Positions 23,343 through 32,985 of a DNA stretch of 64,000 bases are shown here, in pieces; the stretch's first letter is position 1; the number at the start of each line of letters is the position of its first letter. Origin of the DNA: Saccopteryx bilineata. Lineage: Eukaryota > Chordata > Mammalia > Chiroptera > Emballonuridae. A program made the position numbers and the translations under genes. The stretch lies in the NCBI RefSeq assembly GCF_036850765.1, contig NC_089494.1, positions 56,933,809-56,997,808 on the forward strand, written 5' to 3'. The notes under the pieces were generated by a model that made no database searches, was not told the DNA's origin, and worked only from the letters and a program-made list of their open reading frames with translations.

Positions 23343-23550
23343 AATGCCACCAATAGTACACAAGTGTTCCCTTTTCTCTGCGTCCTTAACAATACTGCTA
23401 TTTGTTCACTTTTTGGTCATAGCCATTCTGACAGATGTGAGATGATATCTCACTGGGGTTTTGATAGGCATTTCCCTGATGATTAGTGATGTTGAACATC
23501 TTTCTATGTGTCTGTTGGCCAGCTGTATTGCCATTTGCATCAATATGGTT
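23343..23550 (-). mobile_element. inverted 5' part of an old L1
   Basis: Reverse L1 ORF2-end text ('gccattctgacagatgtgag', 'gatgattagtgatgttgaac') directly abuts sense L1 text at about 23551. This head-to-head arrangement is typical of twin-primed L1 insertions. Confidence 0.65.
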
Positions 23551-23965
23551 ATACTTAGTGGGTATTATGAAATAAGTCAGACAGAAAGACAAATTCTGTA
23601 TGATTTCCCTCACATATAAATCTAAAAATACCAACAACTAACCAAACAAAGCATAACAGAAACAAACTCATACAAAGAACAAATGGATGGTTGCCAGAGG
23701 GGAGGGACTTGGGGCAAAACAGGTGAAAAAGGTAAAGGGAATTAAGAAGTACAAAATTCTTGATTATAAAATAGGTCACAGGGATGTAAAATACAGCATA
23801 GGAAAGATAGTCAATAGTGTTGTAATAACTTTGTATAGTAAGAGATGATCACTAGAATTGTTATAGGGATCCACTCATAAGGTATATAAATGTCAAATCA
23901 TTATGAAACAAATATAATTTTGTATGTCAACTATACTATAATTTAAAAATAAATAATTATGAAAC
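23551..23965 (+). mobile_element. old L1 ORF2 end and 3' UTR (sense part of the inverted L1)
   Basis: 'tatgaaataagtcagacaga' and 'tgtatgatttccctcacata' are L1 ORF2 C-terminal text. They are followed by 3' UTR text 'ggatggttgccagaggggag' and 'gtatgtcaactatactataa' and an A-rich end. Confidence 0.75.
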
Positions 23966-24039
23966 AAAACTAACAATTTTAATAAATTGTGATAATGCTA
24001 GTCAATTGATAGCAAAGTTTCTGAAGAATATCAGAGCCT

Positions 24040-24347
24040 TGAAAATGTGGGATAGCCCAATCATTCTACTTCTAGGAATTTATTTTATGGAAATAAGAGA
24101 GGTCCAAAAATATTTCTATGAAAGAATAAAGAGTCAAATGCAATAAAGATCACTGGAATTGACTCAGCCCATATTACTTCCACAGTTAAAAATGGAAACT
24201 AGATTTAACAATATTTAACAAAAGAATACTTAATTATGGCATCTCATCGATGGGATATTAGCCAGTAAAAGTAATATTTTTATAAAATATCAAAGAGAAA
24301 GTATTTATAACATAATGTTAAGCAGAAAAACAACACATAATATAGCT
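24040..24347 (+). repeat. very old L1 ORF2 fragment, left part
   Basis: 'cattctacttctaggaattt' and 'gggatattagccagtaaaag' type words match the ORF2 C-terminal region of old L1s. It appears to continue at about 25955 after two hAT elements. Confidence 0.5.
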
Positions 24348-24529
24348 CTCTATACCAGAGGTCAGCAAACTTTTCTGGTAAATTGTCAGAATGTAAATAT
24401 TTTAGGTTTTTTGGGTCATATTAGATTGTGAGTAGTAACTATTCAAACTCTTCTTTGTGGTAGTATGAAAACAGCCATGGCCAATACATAAGTTAATGGG
24501 TTGTGTTCCAATAAATATGGTTGTGTTTC

Positions 24530-24869
24530 TTTTTTCTTTTTTTTTTTTACAGAGACAGAGAGAGAGTCAGAGAGAGGGATAGATAGGGACAGACAGGAAC
24601 GAAGAGTGATGAGAAGCATCAATCGTCAATTTTTCGTTGCGACACCTTAGTTGTTCATTGATTGCTTTCTCATATGTGCCTTGACCATGGGCCTTCAGCA
24701 GACCGAGTAACCCCTTGCTCGAACCAGTGACCTGGGGTCCAAGCTGGTGAGCTTTGCTCAAACCAGATGAGCCCCCACTCAAGCTGGAAACCTTGGGGTC
24801 TCAAACCTAGGTCCTTCCGCACCCCAGTCCAACACTCTATCCATTGCACCACCACCTACCTGGTCAGGC
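24530..24869 (-). repeat. tRNA-derived SINE with central blocks and 17-bp target duplication
   Basis: The poly(T) and GA-rich tail lie on the left, central 'caagctgg' type blocks follow, and the tRNA-like head ends at 'cctacctggtcagg' on the right. The repeat 'aaatatggttgtgtttc' flanks it at 24513-24529 and 24870-24886. Confidence 0.92.
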
Positions 24870-24972
24870 AAATATGGTTGTGTTTCAGTAAAAACTTATG
24901 GACATTGAAATTTGAATATTGTATAATATTCATGTGTCATAAAATAGTATTTTAAAAAAATTTGGTTTGGGT

Positions 24973-25330
24973 CCTGGCCTGTGGCTCAGCAGTAGAGCTT
25001 TGGCCCAGCATGTGGAAGTCCTGGGATCGATTCCTGGTCAGGGCACACAGGAGAAGTGCCCATCTGCTTCTCCACCCTTCTCCCTCTCCTTCTTCTCTAT
25101 CTCTCTCTTCCTCTCCTGCAGCCAAGGCTCCATTGGAGCAAAGTTGGCCTGGGCCCTCAGAATGGCTCCGTGGCCTCCACCTCAGGCGCTAGAATGGCTC
25201 CAGCTGTAATGGAGCAACGGCCCAGACAGGCAGAGCATCGCTCCCTGGTGGGCATATCGGGTGGATCCTGGTTGGGCACATGCAGAAATCTGCCTCCCTG
25301 CTTCTGACTTTGGAAAAATACAAAAATTAA
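24973..25330 (+). repeat. long-body tRNA-derived SINE
   Basis: The head 'gtcctggcctgtggctcagc' has A- and B-box-like parts ('ggatcgattcc'). The long body and an A-rich tail follow. It is more diverged than the copies at 6622 and 54800. Target duplication not clear. Confidence 0.85.
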
Positions 25331-25484
25331 AAAATTAAATACAAATTTTGATTTTAACTACTTAATGTAAAATGTAAAATAACATATAAACCATTCTTAG
25401 TGTGCAGACCATATAAAAATAGATGACAGGTTGGATTTGGACTGTGGGGTATAGTTTGCTAATCTCTGGTCTACATACATGTGA

Positions 25485-25946
25485 CAGTGATTTTCAACCA
25501 ATGTGCTGCAAAAATTTTCAAAACATGTAATACCTGACTATTTAGTCAGAGACACAAGCCTCTTTTCCCTTAGATTGTCAAATAAGAAAAATTACAATAT
25601 CCAACACAACAATTGCGATCTGGTATGAATGCCCTATCATGAACCATAAATACATAGGTCATGTACTACAGTTGTATCTTATTGGTCATCTTGCATAGTA
25701 AATTTGCATCTGATTGGTTAATTCTTGGTACCAGAAATTCTTATATACAAGGACAGACACCTGATTTTTTGAAAAGTCACTTTGGAGCAAAAGAGTAGGT
25801 AATTACTACAACTATTTTTTTTTGGAAATTAATAAAAATTATACCATTTTTTTGTAAGATTGGCAAAAAATCTATTTTTGGTGTGCCACAGAATTTTGAT
25901 ATTTAGTTTATATGTTCCATGAGAAGAGAAAGGTTGAAAATTGCTG
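25485..25946. mobile_element. non-autonomous hAT, 462 bp
   Basis: The ends are inverted repeats: 'cagtgattttcaacc' on the left and 'ggttgaaaattgctg' on the right. The flanking 8-mers acatgtga (25477-25484) and ccatatga (25947-25954) match at 6 of 8 positions. It starts immediately beyond the duplication of the neighbouring hAT. No coding capacity. It resembles small hAT elements that I know from bat genomes. Confidence 0.75.
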
Positions 25947-25954
25947 CCATATGA

Positions 25955-26124
25955 GTCTGTATGTGTGTGTATGGTTATGTAAAACCATGTGAATATTAAT
26001 GCTGGTTATCTCTGGGCAATGGATTATAGATAATTTTTATTTTTAATAATTTTTTAAATTCCTTCATTTTTAATATAAAATTGCATTATTTTCATAATCA
26101 GAAAAATAAAAAATAACTCACTAT
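25955..26124 (+). repeat. very old L1 3' end, right part
   Basis: 'gctggttatctctgggcaat' and 'cattattttcataatcagaa' are typical of old L1 3' ends. It probably continues the fragment at 24040-24347, with the two hAT elements inserted between. Confidence 0.55.
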
Positions 26125-26141
26125 AAAAATTGATATGATAG

Positions 26142-26531
26142 GCCCTGGCCGGTTGGCTCAGCGGTAGAGCGTCGGCCTAGCGTGCGGAGGACCCGGGTTC
26201 GATTCCTGGCCAGGGCACACAGGAGAAGCGTCCATTTGCTTCTCCACCCTTCTGCCGCGCTTTCCTCTCTGTCTCTCTCTTCCCCTCCCGCAGCCGGGGC
26301 TCCATTGGAGCAAAGATGGCCCGAGCGCTGGGGATGGCTCTGTGGCCTCTGCCTCAGGCGCTAGAGTGGCTCTGGTCGCAAGATGGCGACGCCCAGGATG
26401 GGCAGAGCAACGCCCCCCCTGATGGGCAGAGCATCGCCCCTGGTGGGCGTGCCGGGTGGATCCCGGTCGGGCGCATGCGGGAGTCTGTCTGTCTCTCCCT
26501 GTTTCCAGCTTCAGAAAAATGGAAAAGAAAA
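26142..26531 (+). repeat. young long-body tRNA-derived SINE with 17-bp target duplication
   Basis: The A box 'tggctcagcgg' and the B box 'ggttcgattcc' are intact. The body has the pyrimidine run ending in CAG (26291-26293). A segment reading 'gatgggcagagcatcgcccc' is partly duplicated near 26398-26445. The repeat 'aaaaattgatatgatag' flanks it at 26125-26141 and 26532-26548. Confidence 0.95.
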
Positions 26532-26559
26532 AAAAAATTGATATGATAGTGAAAGGCAC

Positions 26560-27320
26560 TTTAGAGGGACAAATACCTAAGACCTAAAGAGTATGAGGGT
26601 GAGGGAAAACTTCTTAGAAGAGAAGGATGATAAAGAATTATTCAGGCACAGTGAGTCACAGGAGGGAGTAGGAAGAGTGAGGGGCAAAAGGGGTGAGCAC
26701 TGTGGGCTGGACACAAAGGTTAGGCTGTGTGAGTGTCAGGGAACCACAAGGATTTCAGAATACTGGAGAGCAGTGTGAGGAAATGAACAGAGAGAAGTAA
26801 GATTAGAAAGAAGTCAAGCACTAAGGGTCTTACTTGCTATGCTTGTACTTTGAATTTTATCTTAAAATCCATTGGAAGCTATTGAAAAATTTATGAGTTA
26901 CTGAGTGACATGATTATAGTTTAGATATAGAAATATCTACATGGCAGCAGAGAGGAAAATAGGTTAGGTATGGGTGTGCTTGCAGGCAGGAGGACAACTT
27001 GAGAAGCAACAGGAATTCAGATGAGATGTGGTGAAAAACTATACCGAGGCAAGGGGAGGGAAACAGAGGGATGAGAAGGTTTGAATGCTATGTAGGAGGT
27101 GGACTCAGTGGCCTTCATGACTGGTTAGATCTTGGAATTGGAGATGTGGGGAGAGAAGAGCAAAGGTTGTCTTCCACGTTTCTGTTTCTGAAAGCCAGCT
27201 GAGTTGGAGATTTGGTACAGAAGATGGCATGCTTGGTTTCAGATATTTTGAATTTGAAATAGTCATTTGATGGTTATATGGAGATTTTCAGTAGAGTTAA
27301 AAAATCAGAAAAAGTGCATT
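26560..27320 (+). repeat. ancient interspersed repeat, family not assigned
   Basis: 'ttgaattttatcttaaaatc', 'gtgacatgattatagtttag' and 'cttggaattggagatgtggg' follow the order of a common old mammalian repeat. The region 45650-46400 shows a similar layout. The hAT at 27329 landed at its right end. I do not assign a family name. Confidence 0.4.
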
Positions 27321-27499
27321 ATATAGACCCGTGATGGTGAACCTATGACACGCGTGTCAGCACTGACACGCATAGCCATTTTCGATGACACGCGGCCGCA
27401 TGCCAGAGAAGTATGGGGCTGCATGCTGAGAAGGACGTTTCATCCTCGGCTCCTGCATGGCCAGATGTAGTACCGAGGTTAAAACATTTGCTGTAGTGT

Positions 27500-27558
27500 A
27501 GACACTCTGTGCCGGAGGTCTGTAGGCCAAAACAACAGAACTCCGGCACAAAGTGTCT
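27500..27558. other. imperfect hairpin inside the hAT
   Basis: The arms 27500-27523 and 27535-27558 pair with 22 matches out of 24 around an 11-base loop (27524-27534). Confidence 0.85.
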
Positions 27559-27794
27559 AGTTCTGGGACTTTGGTTAGGCTGTTAGGGGACCCTTGACCT
27601 CACTTCCGGCTGGCGGAGCAGGGAGCAGCAGAATTCTGTGGGAGATGCATCTCTGGGGGCCCTGTATCGCCATTACCAGCAACCACATAACCACGGCAAC
27701 CATCATCCAATCTACTGTTCTGGGGTGTTGTGGATTTCTAATTGACCATCATTACTGAGATAAGTGAGGGGGAGGCTGGGAGAGGTGAGGGCCT

Positions 27795-28229
27795 GTGCTA
27801 TGGGTGCCATTTCTCGCCATTAGAAATAGTGGCAGCCATCTTAATTTACATAAGATGCAACGTGCAGAATTTCAGGACAGCATCTGGGCTCAGGTGTTTG
27901 TTGACTTGAGGTCAAAGCTTGAGAATCTGGAAAGGTGCCACTTGGAGAATCAAGAGGAGTGCCACTACGAACAGGAAATTTGGAGTGCCTGGAACCGATT
28001 ACCAGACACTTTTACCACCCTGAAAATTATAGCAATGGCTTTACTCACAATTTTTCCCTCTATGTACTTTTGTGAGACCTTATTCTCAGCGTTAAATAAT
28101 ATCAAAACCAACAAAAGACACAGATTGACAGATGAAGTTAGTAGTGCTTGCTTGGGCTTGAAGTGCACAAAATACCAACCTTCAATTGAAGATTTAGCCA
28201 ATGAAATTCAGCAACAAAAAAGTCACTGA
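27795..28229 (+). pseudogene. hAT transposase C-terminal remnant
   Basis: An open frame of 144 codons. From about residue 78 it reads 'LKIIAMALLTIFPSMYFCET' and then 'FSALNNIKTNKRHRLTDE', matching the hAT C-terminal dimerisation region (pattern: small hydrophobic stretch, C-E-x-x-F-S, then R-x-R-L-T-D-E). Full hAT transposases are roughly 600 residues and need an N-terminal zinc finger and a DDE catalytic core, neither of which is present. The ATG used here is simply the first in the frame and is probably not a natural start. It lies wholly inside the hAT element at 27329-28295. A host-adopted role is possible in principle but nothing in the context supports one. Confidence 0.8.
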
Positions 28230-28303
28230 TAGGCAGGTTATGCTTGTTTTTTGGTGAATTTTGACACACCAAGCTCAAAAGATTGCCCATCACTGATATA
28301 GAC

Positions 28304-29505
28304 AATAGTTGTAGTTGTAAGAGCTTATGCATTCACTTGGAAAGAGGTGCGGGAACAATGATTCTCACTCTTTCTTCTCCACCCCACCCTCCCATGTATT
28401 ATATGGAGACAATCTAATCAATACTAGTGGCTCATTGCAATAGTCCATTCAGACTTTGGACTTACTTGCCCCCTGTCCTCAGGACTACATCAGAGCTATG
28501 GAAAAAGCTAAGTAGAGCTTGAAAAAGTCACACAGATGGTTTTGATATAATTTCCCCAGCTCCGCCCCTGATATTTACTTGTTAAGTGAGAAGAAAAGAG
28601 CAAAGTCGATGGTCTCCTGGAACAACTAGACATTTAAAAATAGACAGAGAGAGTGCATCTGTAAAAGAGAGCCAAAGCACAGAATGAAAATCAGAGTGTA
28701 CTAATAGCCAGTGGAAGAAAAAAAAATCAGGAACACATAACGATATAAATCACAAAGAAGAAGTGATTAAATGAGGATTGTTGGCCTGCAAATATCATAT
28801 GAGGTCATTGTGGACCTATACAAGAATATTTCAGTAAAACAGTGGGGATGGAAGCCATGTAAATAGGAGTGGAGAAGTGGATGGGTATTAAGAAAGAAAG
28901 AAAAACAATACATTTATAACTAGAAGTTGCCCTCCCCAATCTTTCGTGTCTATTAACACAATTTGTACCATTTAATTAAGAGATGATTAAAAAAATCTTG
29001 CTGAATGAGTGAGAGCATGGATAAGTGACTACCTTCTTGAATAATTTTAGTTTTCATTAGGTGTTATCTTCTCTGAACCATAAGAGCCATTCAGAGTATT
29101 GTTGTGTTGTATTTGATTATGTGACAGTTGGTTTTAGCTTTAATGGAGGACAGGGAGCACCCTTTCCATAAGTGAAATAGTTTCTACAGATCCCTGTTGA
29201 TTGAGGATGTTATAAGTACTGTGGTGATAATATAAAAATTTTAGGAGTAAAGCACTATATAAATATTTGTATTGCAATATTATGAATGCATTGATAAATA
29301 AGGCATGCCCGAATAAGATTTCTCCCCTTTTAGGTGTGTTTTCAGATACTAATTTATCATTTTACTGCATGATTTTTGATAGTCTTTAGGCCGGAAGAAC
29401 CTTTTCTCTCCATTTAGACAAGAACTCTATAGCCGACAGCAACTGAGAGAGGCAATTTGAAGAGATGGAGGGAAGCACAGGCATGCTTCAGCTGTTCAGA
29501 ATCAT
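28304..29505. other. unique non-coding sequence
   Basis: No repeat boundary or exon recognised. A-rich patches at 28718-28728 and 28988-28993 only. Confidence 0.45.
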
Positions 29506-29518
29506 ATCCTCAAGGTTG

Positions 29519-29843
29519 CCAGAGACAGAGAGAGAGACAAAGGGAGGGACAGATAGAGACAGACAGACAGGATGGGAGAGAGATAAGAAGCATCAATTCT
29601 TTGTTGTAGTTCCTTAGTTGTTTATTGATTCCTTTCTCATATGTGCCTTGACTACAGTAGAGTGAGTGACCCCTTGCTGAAGTCAGTAACCTTGGACGCA
29701 AGCCAGTGACCTTTGGGCTTAAGCCAGTGATAATGGGGACATGTCTATGATTCTATACTCAAGCCAGCGACCTTGGGGTTTCGAGCCTGGGTCCCCTGTG
29801 TTCCAGTCCAACACTATCCACTGCACCACTGCTGGGAGTCAAG
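29519..29843 (-). repeat. tRNA-derived SINE with central blocks
   Basis: GA-rich tail on the left ('cagagagagagacaaaggga'), 'gaagcatcaattc', 'catatgtgccttgac', then several 'caagccagtgacc' blocks, and a degenerate tRNA-like head at 29760-29843. Confidence 0.8.
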
Positions 29844-29849
29844 CTTAAT

Positions 29850-30018
29850 TTTTTTTATTCATTTTTTGGAGAGGAGACAGAGAGAGAGAGAGAAAGGGGG
29901 GAGGAGCAGGAAGTATCAACTCCCATATGTGCCTTGACCAGACAAGTGCAGGGTTTTGAACCTGCAACCTCAGCGTTCCAGGTTGACGCTTTATCCACTG
30001 AGCCACCACAGGTCAGGC
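29850..30018 (-). repeat. short tRNA-derived SINE
   Basis: T-rich left end, GA tract, 'gaagtatcaactcccatatg', then a head with 'ggttttgaacctgcaacctc' and 'tatccactgagccaccacag'. Flanked by near-identical 'gcttaat' words (29844-29850 and 30022-30028), a possible short duplication. It sits at the end of the previous SINE. Confidence 0.8.
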
Positions 30019-30029
30019 CAGGCTTAATC

Positions 30030-32985
30030 TTTATAGTACATAAATCCTATGTAGTTTTTAAATAACTCTTCAGGACTGTTTGAATAAGAAGTAAGAGAGA
30101 TAGAAGACTTGCAGAGTGTTGTCAGGGGGGTTCCACAACTAGGATGCTGGGATGTGTTGCAGTCTGGAAAACGAGGAGGCAAACTTTGGTCCCGTCCAAG
30201 AAATCGTTTTCTTACAGCGATGGAAAGGTTTGTCCAAAAGTAACAAAGTACTGCTGCCCCAGTGTTGTGCTTTTGTTAGACAGGCTTCCTAAAGTTGGTG
30301 TCTGATCGAAACAACTGGACTTGAAACTCTTTTCTGACAGCCTGTGAAATAAAGTGAAATGATTTTCAAGAGAAAGAGAACCTCTCCCACACATTCAACC
30401 ACAAACATCTATTGAGACCCTACTATGTGCTGGGTAGTTAGTGTTTCTCAGTAGGGTTGCAGTTTGGTGGGGCAGTCCTTCATCAAACCCCCCAAAATGC
30501 CTCAACATGTTTTCAAACACTCCTTTGGGAGCACTTCTGATTGAAAACCAGTGACCGGTGCTGGAGCCATAAATATGAATAAGGCAGAATGTAGGTTTTT
30601 GTGTTTCCTTTATAGATTTGACATCATTATTATTAGCATGCCTGAAGTATTATGCCCTCTAGCCCTCTACATTAGTACGTTACTTGCATTTGTGTTTCAG
30701 GCTGTCTAAATGATAACATCCTGTTCATTGGGAGTGTGGTGGTGGTGGTGGTGGCGGAAAAGAAAGAGGTAATCTCACTGGGGGCTCAGCAACGGGCATT
30801 AAAATTGAATAGCATTTCCTAAGTGCTGGCAGCATATGTCTGAGTGCCAGATTCAGAAGGGAAGGCCTGACTCATAGGGTGACAGGGAACATGGGCAGCC
30901 ACAGGAAGGAAGCTGGAGAACACTGAAAGAACTAACACCTTCACCAAAGCTGAAGACATATCACAGAGATCCCAGTGTTGTATATAAAACACCCAGATGA
31001 TGGAGTTTAGCTTTGGGTTCAGATCATGCTCCATTTCAGGAATCTCACAAAAGTATATATCAACTGGTCTTTTGCCTGAGATTTTGGATTGGCTGAAATA
31101 TATTCCTGCTCTTTGAATCCTGCCTGGTTCATTCACTTTGTATCCCTCTCTCCTCCAGTATTTCAAATGGTGTTTGATAAGCCCTGATGAGTACTGAACT
31201 GTACTTGGCTTCTGATTCCAGCACCCCAAGAGTAATCTAAAATTTCAAGAGAATTTGGAGTAGTTTCCTGCCAATCCTTAAAGCAGAATTTCTACTGGCT
31301 TTCTTGAAGTAAATCTCCGAGAAAGTGTGACTTGTACTGAATTAAACCCAAAGGGTTCTGCAGTAATGTTCTGGTCTTGGAATTTCAGTAAATAGAACAT
31401 TTTGCAGTGGAGGTCATGGGAGAATCCCAGGGAAATATTCAAAATCATAATTGTAGTCCTTCAAGCTACTTGCCCCATAAACCTCTGCATCACCGTTTTA
31501 TAATGTGTCGCTCCAGTGGGAAAAGAACAGAGGAACTAAGTTATGTGTTTAACAAGGCTAAAAGAGTTCTATGTAAAAAAAAAAACCCAAAAAACAAAAA
31601 CAAAACAACAACAACAAAAAAACTTCTCAAAGCAACCCTAGCCATGGAAGTAGCTCCCTTCAGATTTGTCTTATTGTCTTTGTGTCAAATCTAAGAAATA
31701 TCACTAAAAGATCAAGTTTTTACTCGCTCTGCTCTAGAATGAATTCATTGCCTGCTATATCTCTTGCTCTTCTGCATCTCTAGTGTGGAATTTTTAAGTT
31801 CTCCTAGTTTCAGCTCTTAATACAGTCTTTGTCATATGAATGGCATCTCTTAAAAGTTAGAACTCCTAATATTATCTTTCTGTTCTCCTTACATAGTCTT
31901 AGACTAAGATCCATTAAAAGTAGAAACAGAAGCCTAGCTGTTCCTTTTAAAGGACAGAAAGTATAAAATGAAACACATACAACAATACAACATTAGTCAG
32001 CCCTGAAAATAATCTAAAGCTTGTTATGTGGGAAGGAAATGCCTAGCTATTATGCCCTCAAATAGCTAATATAAGAAAGTATATACATTTGATATAGCTC
32101 TCCTGGCAATTTAGATAACCATTTGTTTAGTTTAACCTCAAGACCAAAGAGAACAGAGCTGGCACATATTCAGTGAGGTCTCTGAAGAATTCATTGGCAT
32201 GTCCAAAACAATTTGCCTGAGACTTTTTTTTGAGTTAGCTGTGAAATTGTCAGACTCTGGTCTACTTTTTTGTTGTTGTGTCATGAATTTTATTTTCTTT
32301 ATGTATTAAGCACAAGAGAACCTTGAATGTATAATACATAACAAATGATTTTACATTGGCAATTGTAGGTTAACCCAAAACCCCTGAATAGCAATGGCTC
32401 ACAGCCACAGATTTTATTTCTTACATAACATGTTCTCTTCATGGTAATTACAAATCAGTTTTTCATGTCTTCATTTTAGGATCCAGGCTGAAGGAACAGC
32501 CCCTGCTGTGAAAAGAGAAATGGCAGAATCACTCATTGGTTCTTAAAACTTCTGCTTGGGAGTGGCCCACAAAACTCCTCTTTGCATTTCATGAGTCCGA
32601 GCAAGTCACACGGACAAGTCTGATGTTAGAAAGCGCGAGGGTATAATCCTTTTAAAGAAAGAAAGAGCAAATAACTGGGAACAGTAACATGGCTGAAGCG
32701 TTTATGTGTCTAAGGATATAACATGAGAGTGTGAGGAAGGAAAGGACCGTTCTAGAATTCTAAGTGGAGATAGCTCAGGTCTACTCCTTCAACACAGCGG
32801 CGGAACGCTTTTGTGTTCTTTTTTCTGAATAGGTTCCTTTTGTGTAATTGGAGAAATGAACATAGCGTTTTCTTCAATGATAACAATAATATATTTATAT
32901 TTTCATTATTAAAAAAATTCAAAACATATAGGAAGGCATAAATAAAAAAGTAAAATTCATTAGAAAAAACCTAGGTAAAAATCAG
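30030..32985. other. mostly unique non-coding sequence
   Basis: Mainly unassigned. At about 30400-30600 an old repeat ('ttgagaccctactatgtgct ... ggtgctggagccataaatat') appears to be split by a short MER5-like hAT (about 30439-30555, ends 'agtgtttctcag' and 'gaaaaccagtg'), with low certainty. A (GGT)n run lies at 30735-30757 and an A-rich patch at 31577-31622. Frames of 95 and 136 codons here have no recognisable domain. Confidence 0.4.

Larger units (their letters stand above)
24356..25468 (+). mobile_element. non-autonomous hAT (Charlie-type), split by two SINEs
   Basis: The left end is 'cagaggtcagcaaacttttctg' and the right end is 'gtttgctaatctctg', inverted repeats typical of a common mammalian hAT-Charlie family. 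Flanking 8-mers ctctatac (24348-24355) and gtctacat (25469-25476) agree at 5 of 8 positions, consistent with an aged 8-bp duplication. SINEs at 24530 and 24973 lie inside. No transposase frame. Confidence 0.7.
27329..28295 (+). mobile_element. hAT DNA transposon, 967 bp, with perfect 8-bp duplication
   Basis: Left end 'ccgtgatggtgaacctatg' and right end 'caaaagattgcccatcactg' form inverted repeats. Both are flanked by the identical 8-mer atatagac (27321-27328 and 28296-28303), the length diagnostic for hAT. The left subterminal part carries a 14-bp palindrome (27346-27359) and three 'tgacacgc' words within 48 bp, likely transposase-binding sites. The right half encodes the end of a transposase. 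At under 1 kb it is an internally deleted derivative of a larger element. Confidence 0.93.

Noticed and set aside
26142..26220. Possible tRNA gene
   Set aside because: The head has tRNA-like A and B boxes but continues into a SINE body, has a poly(A) tail and a target duplication.
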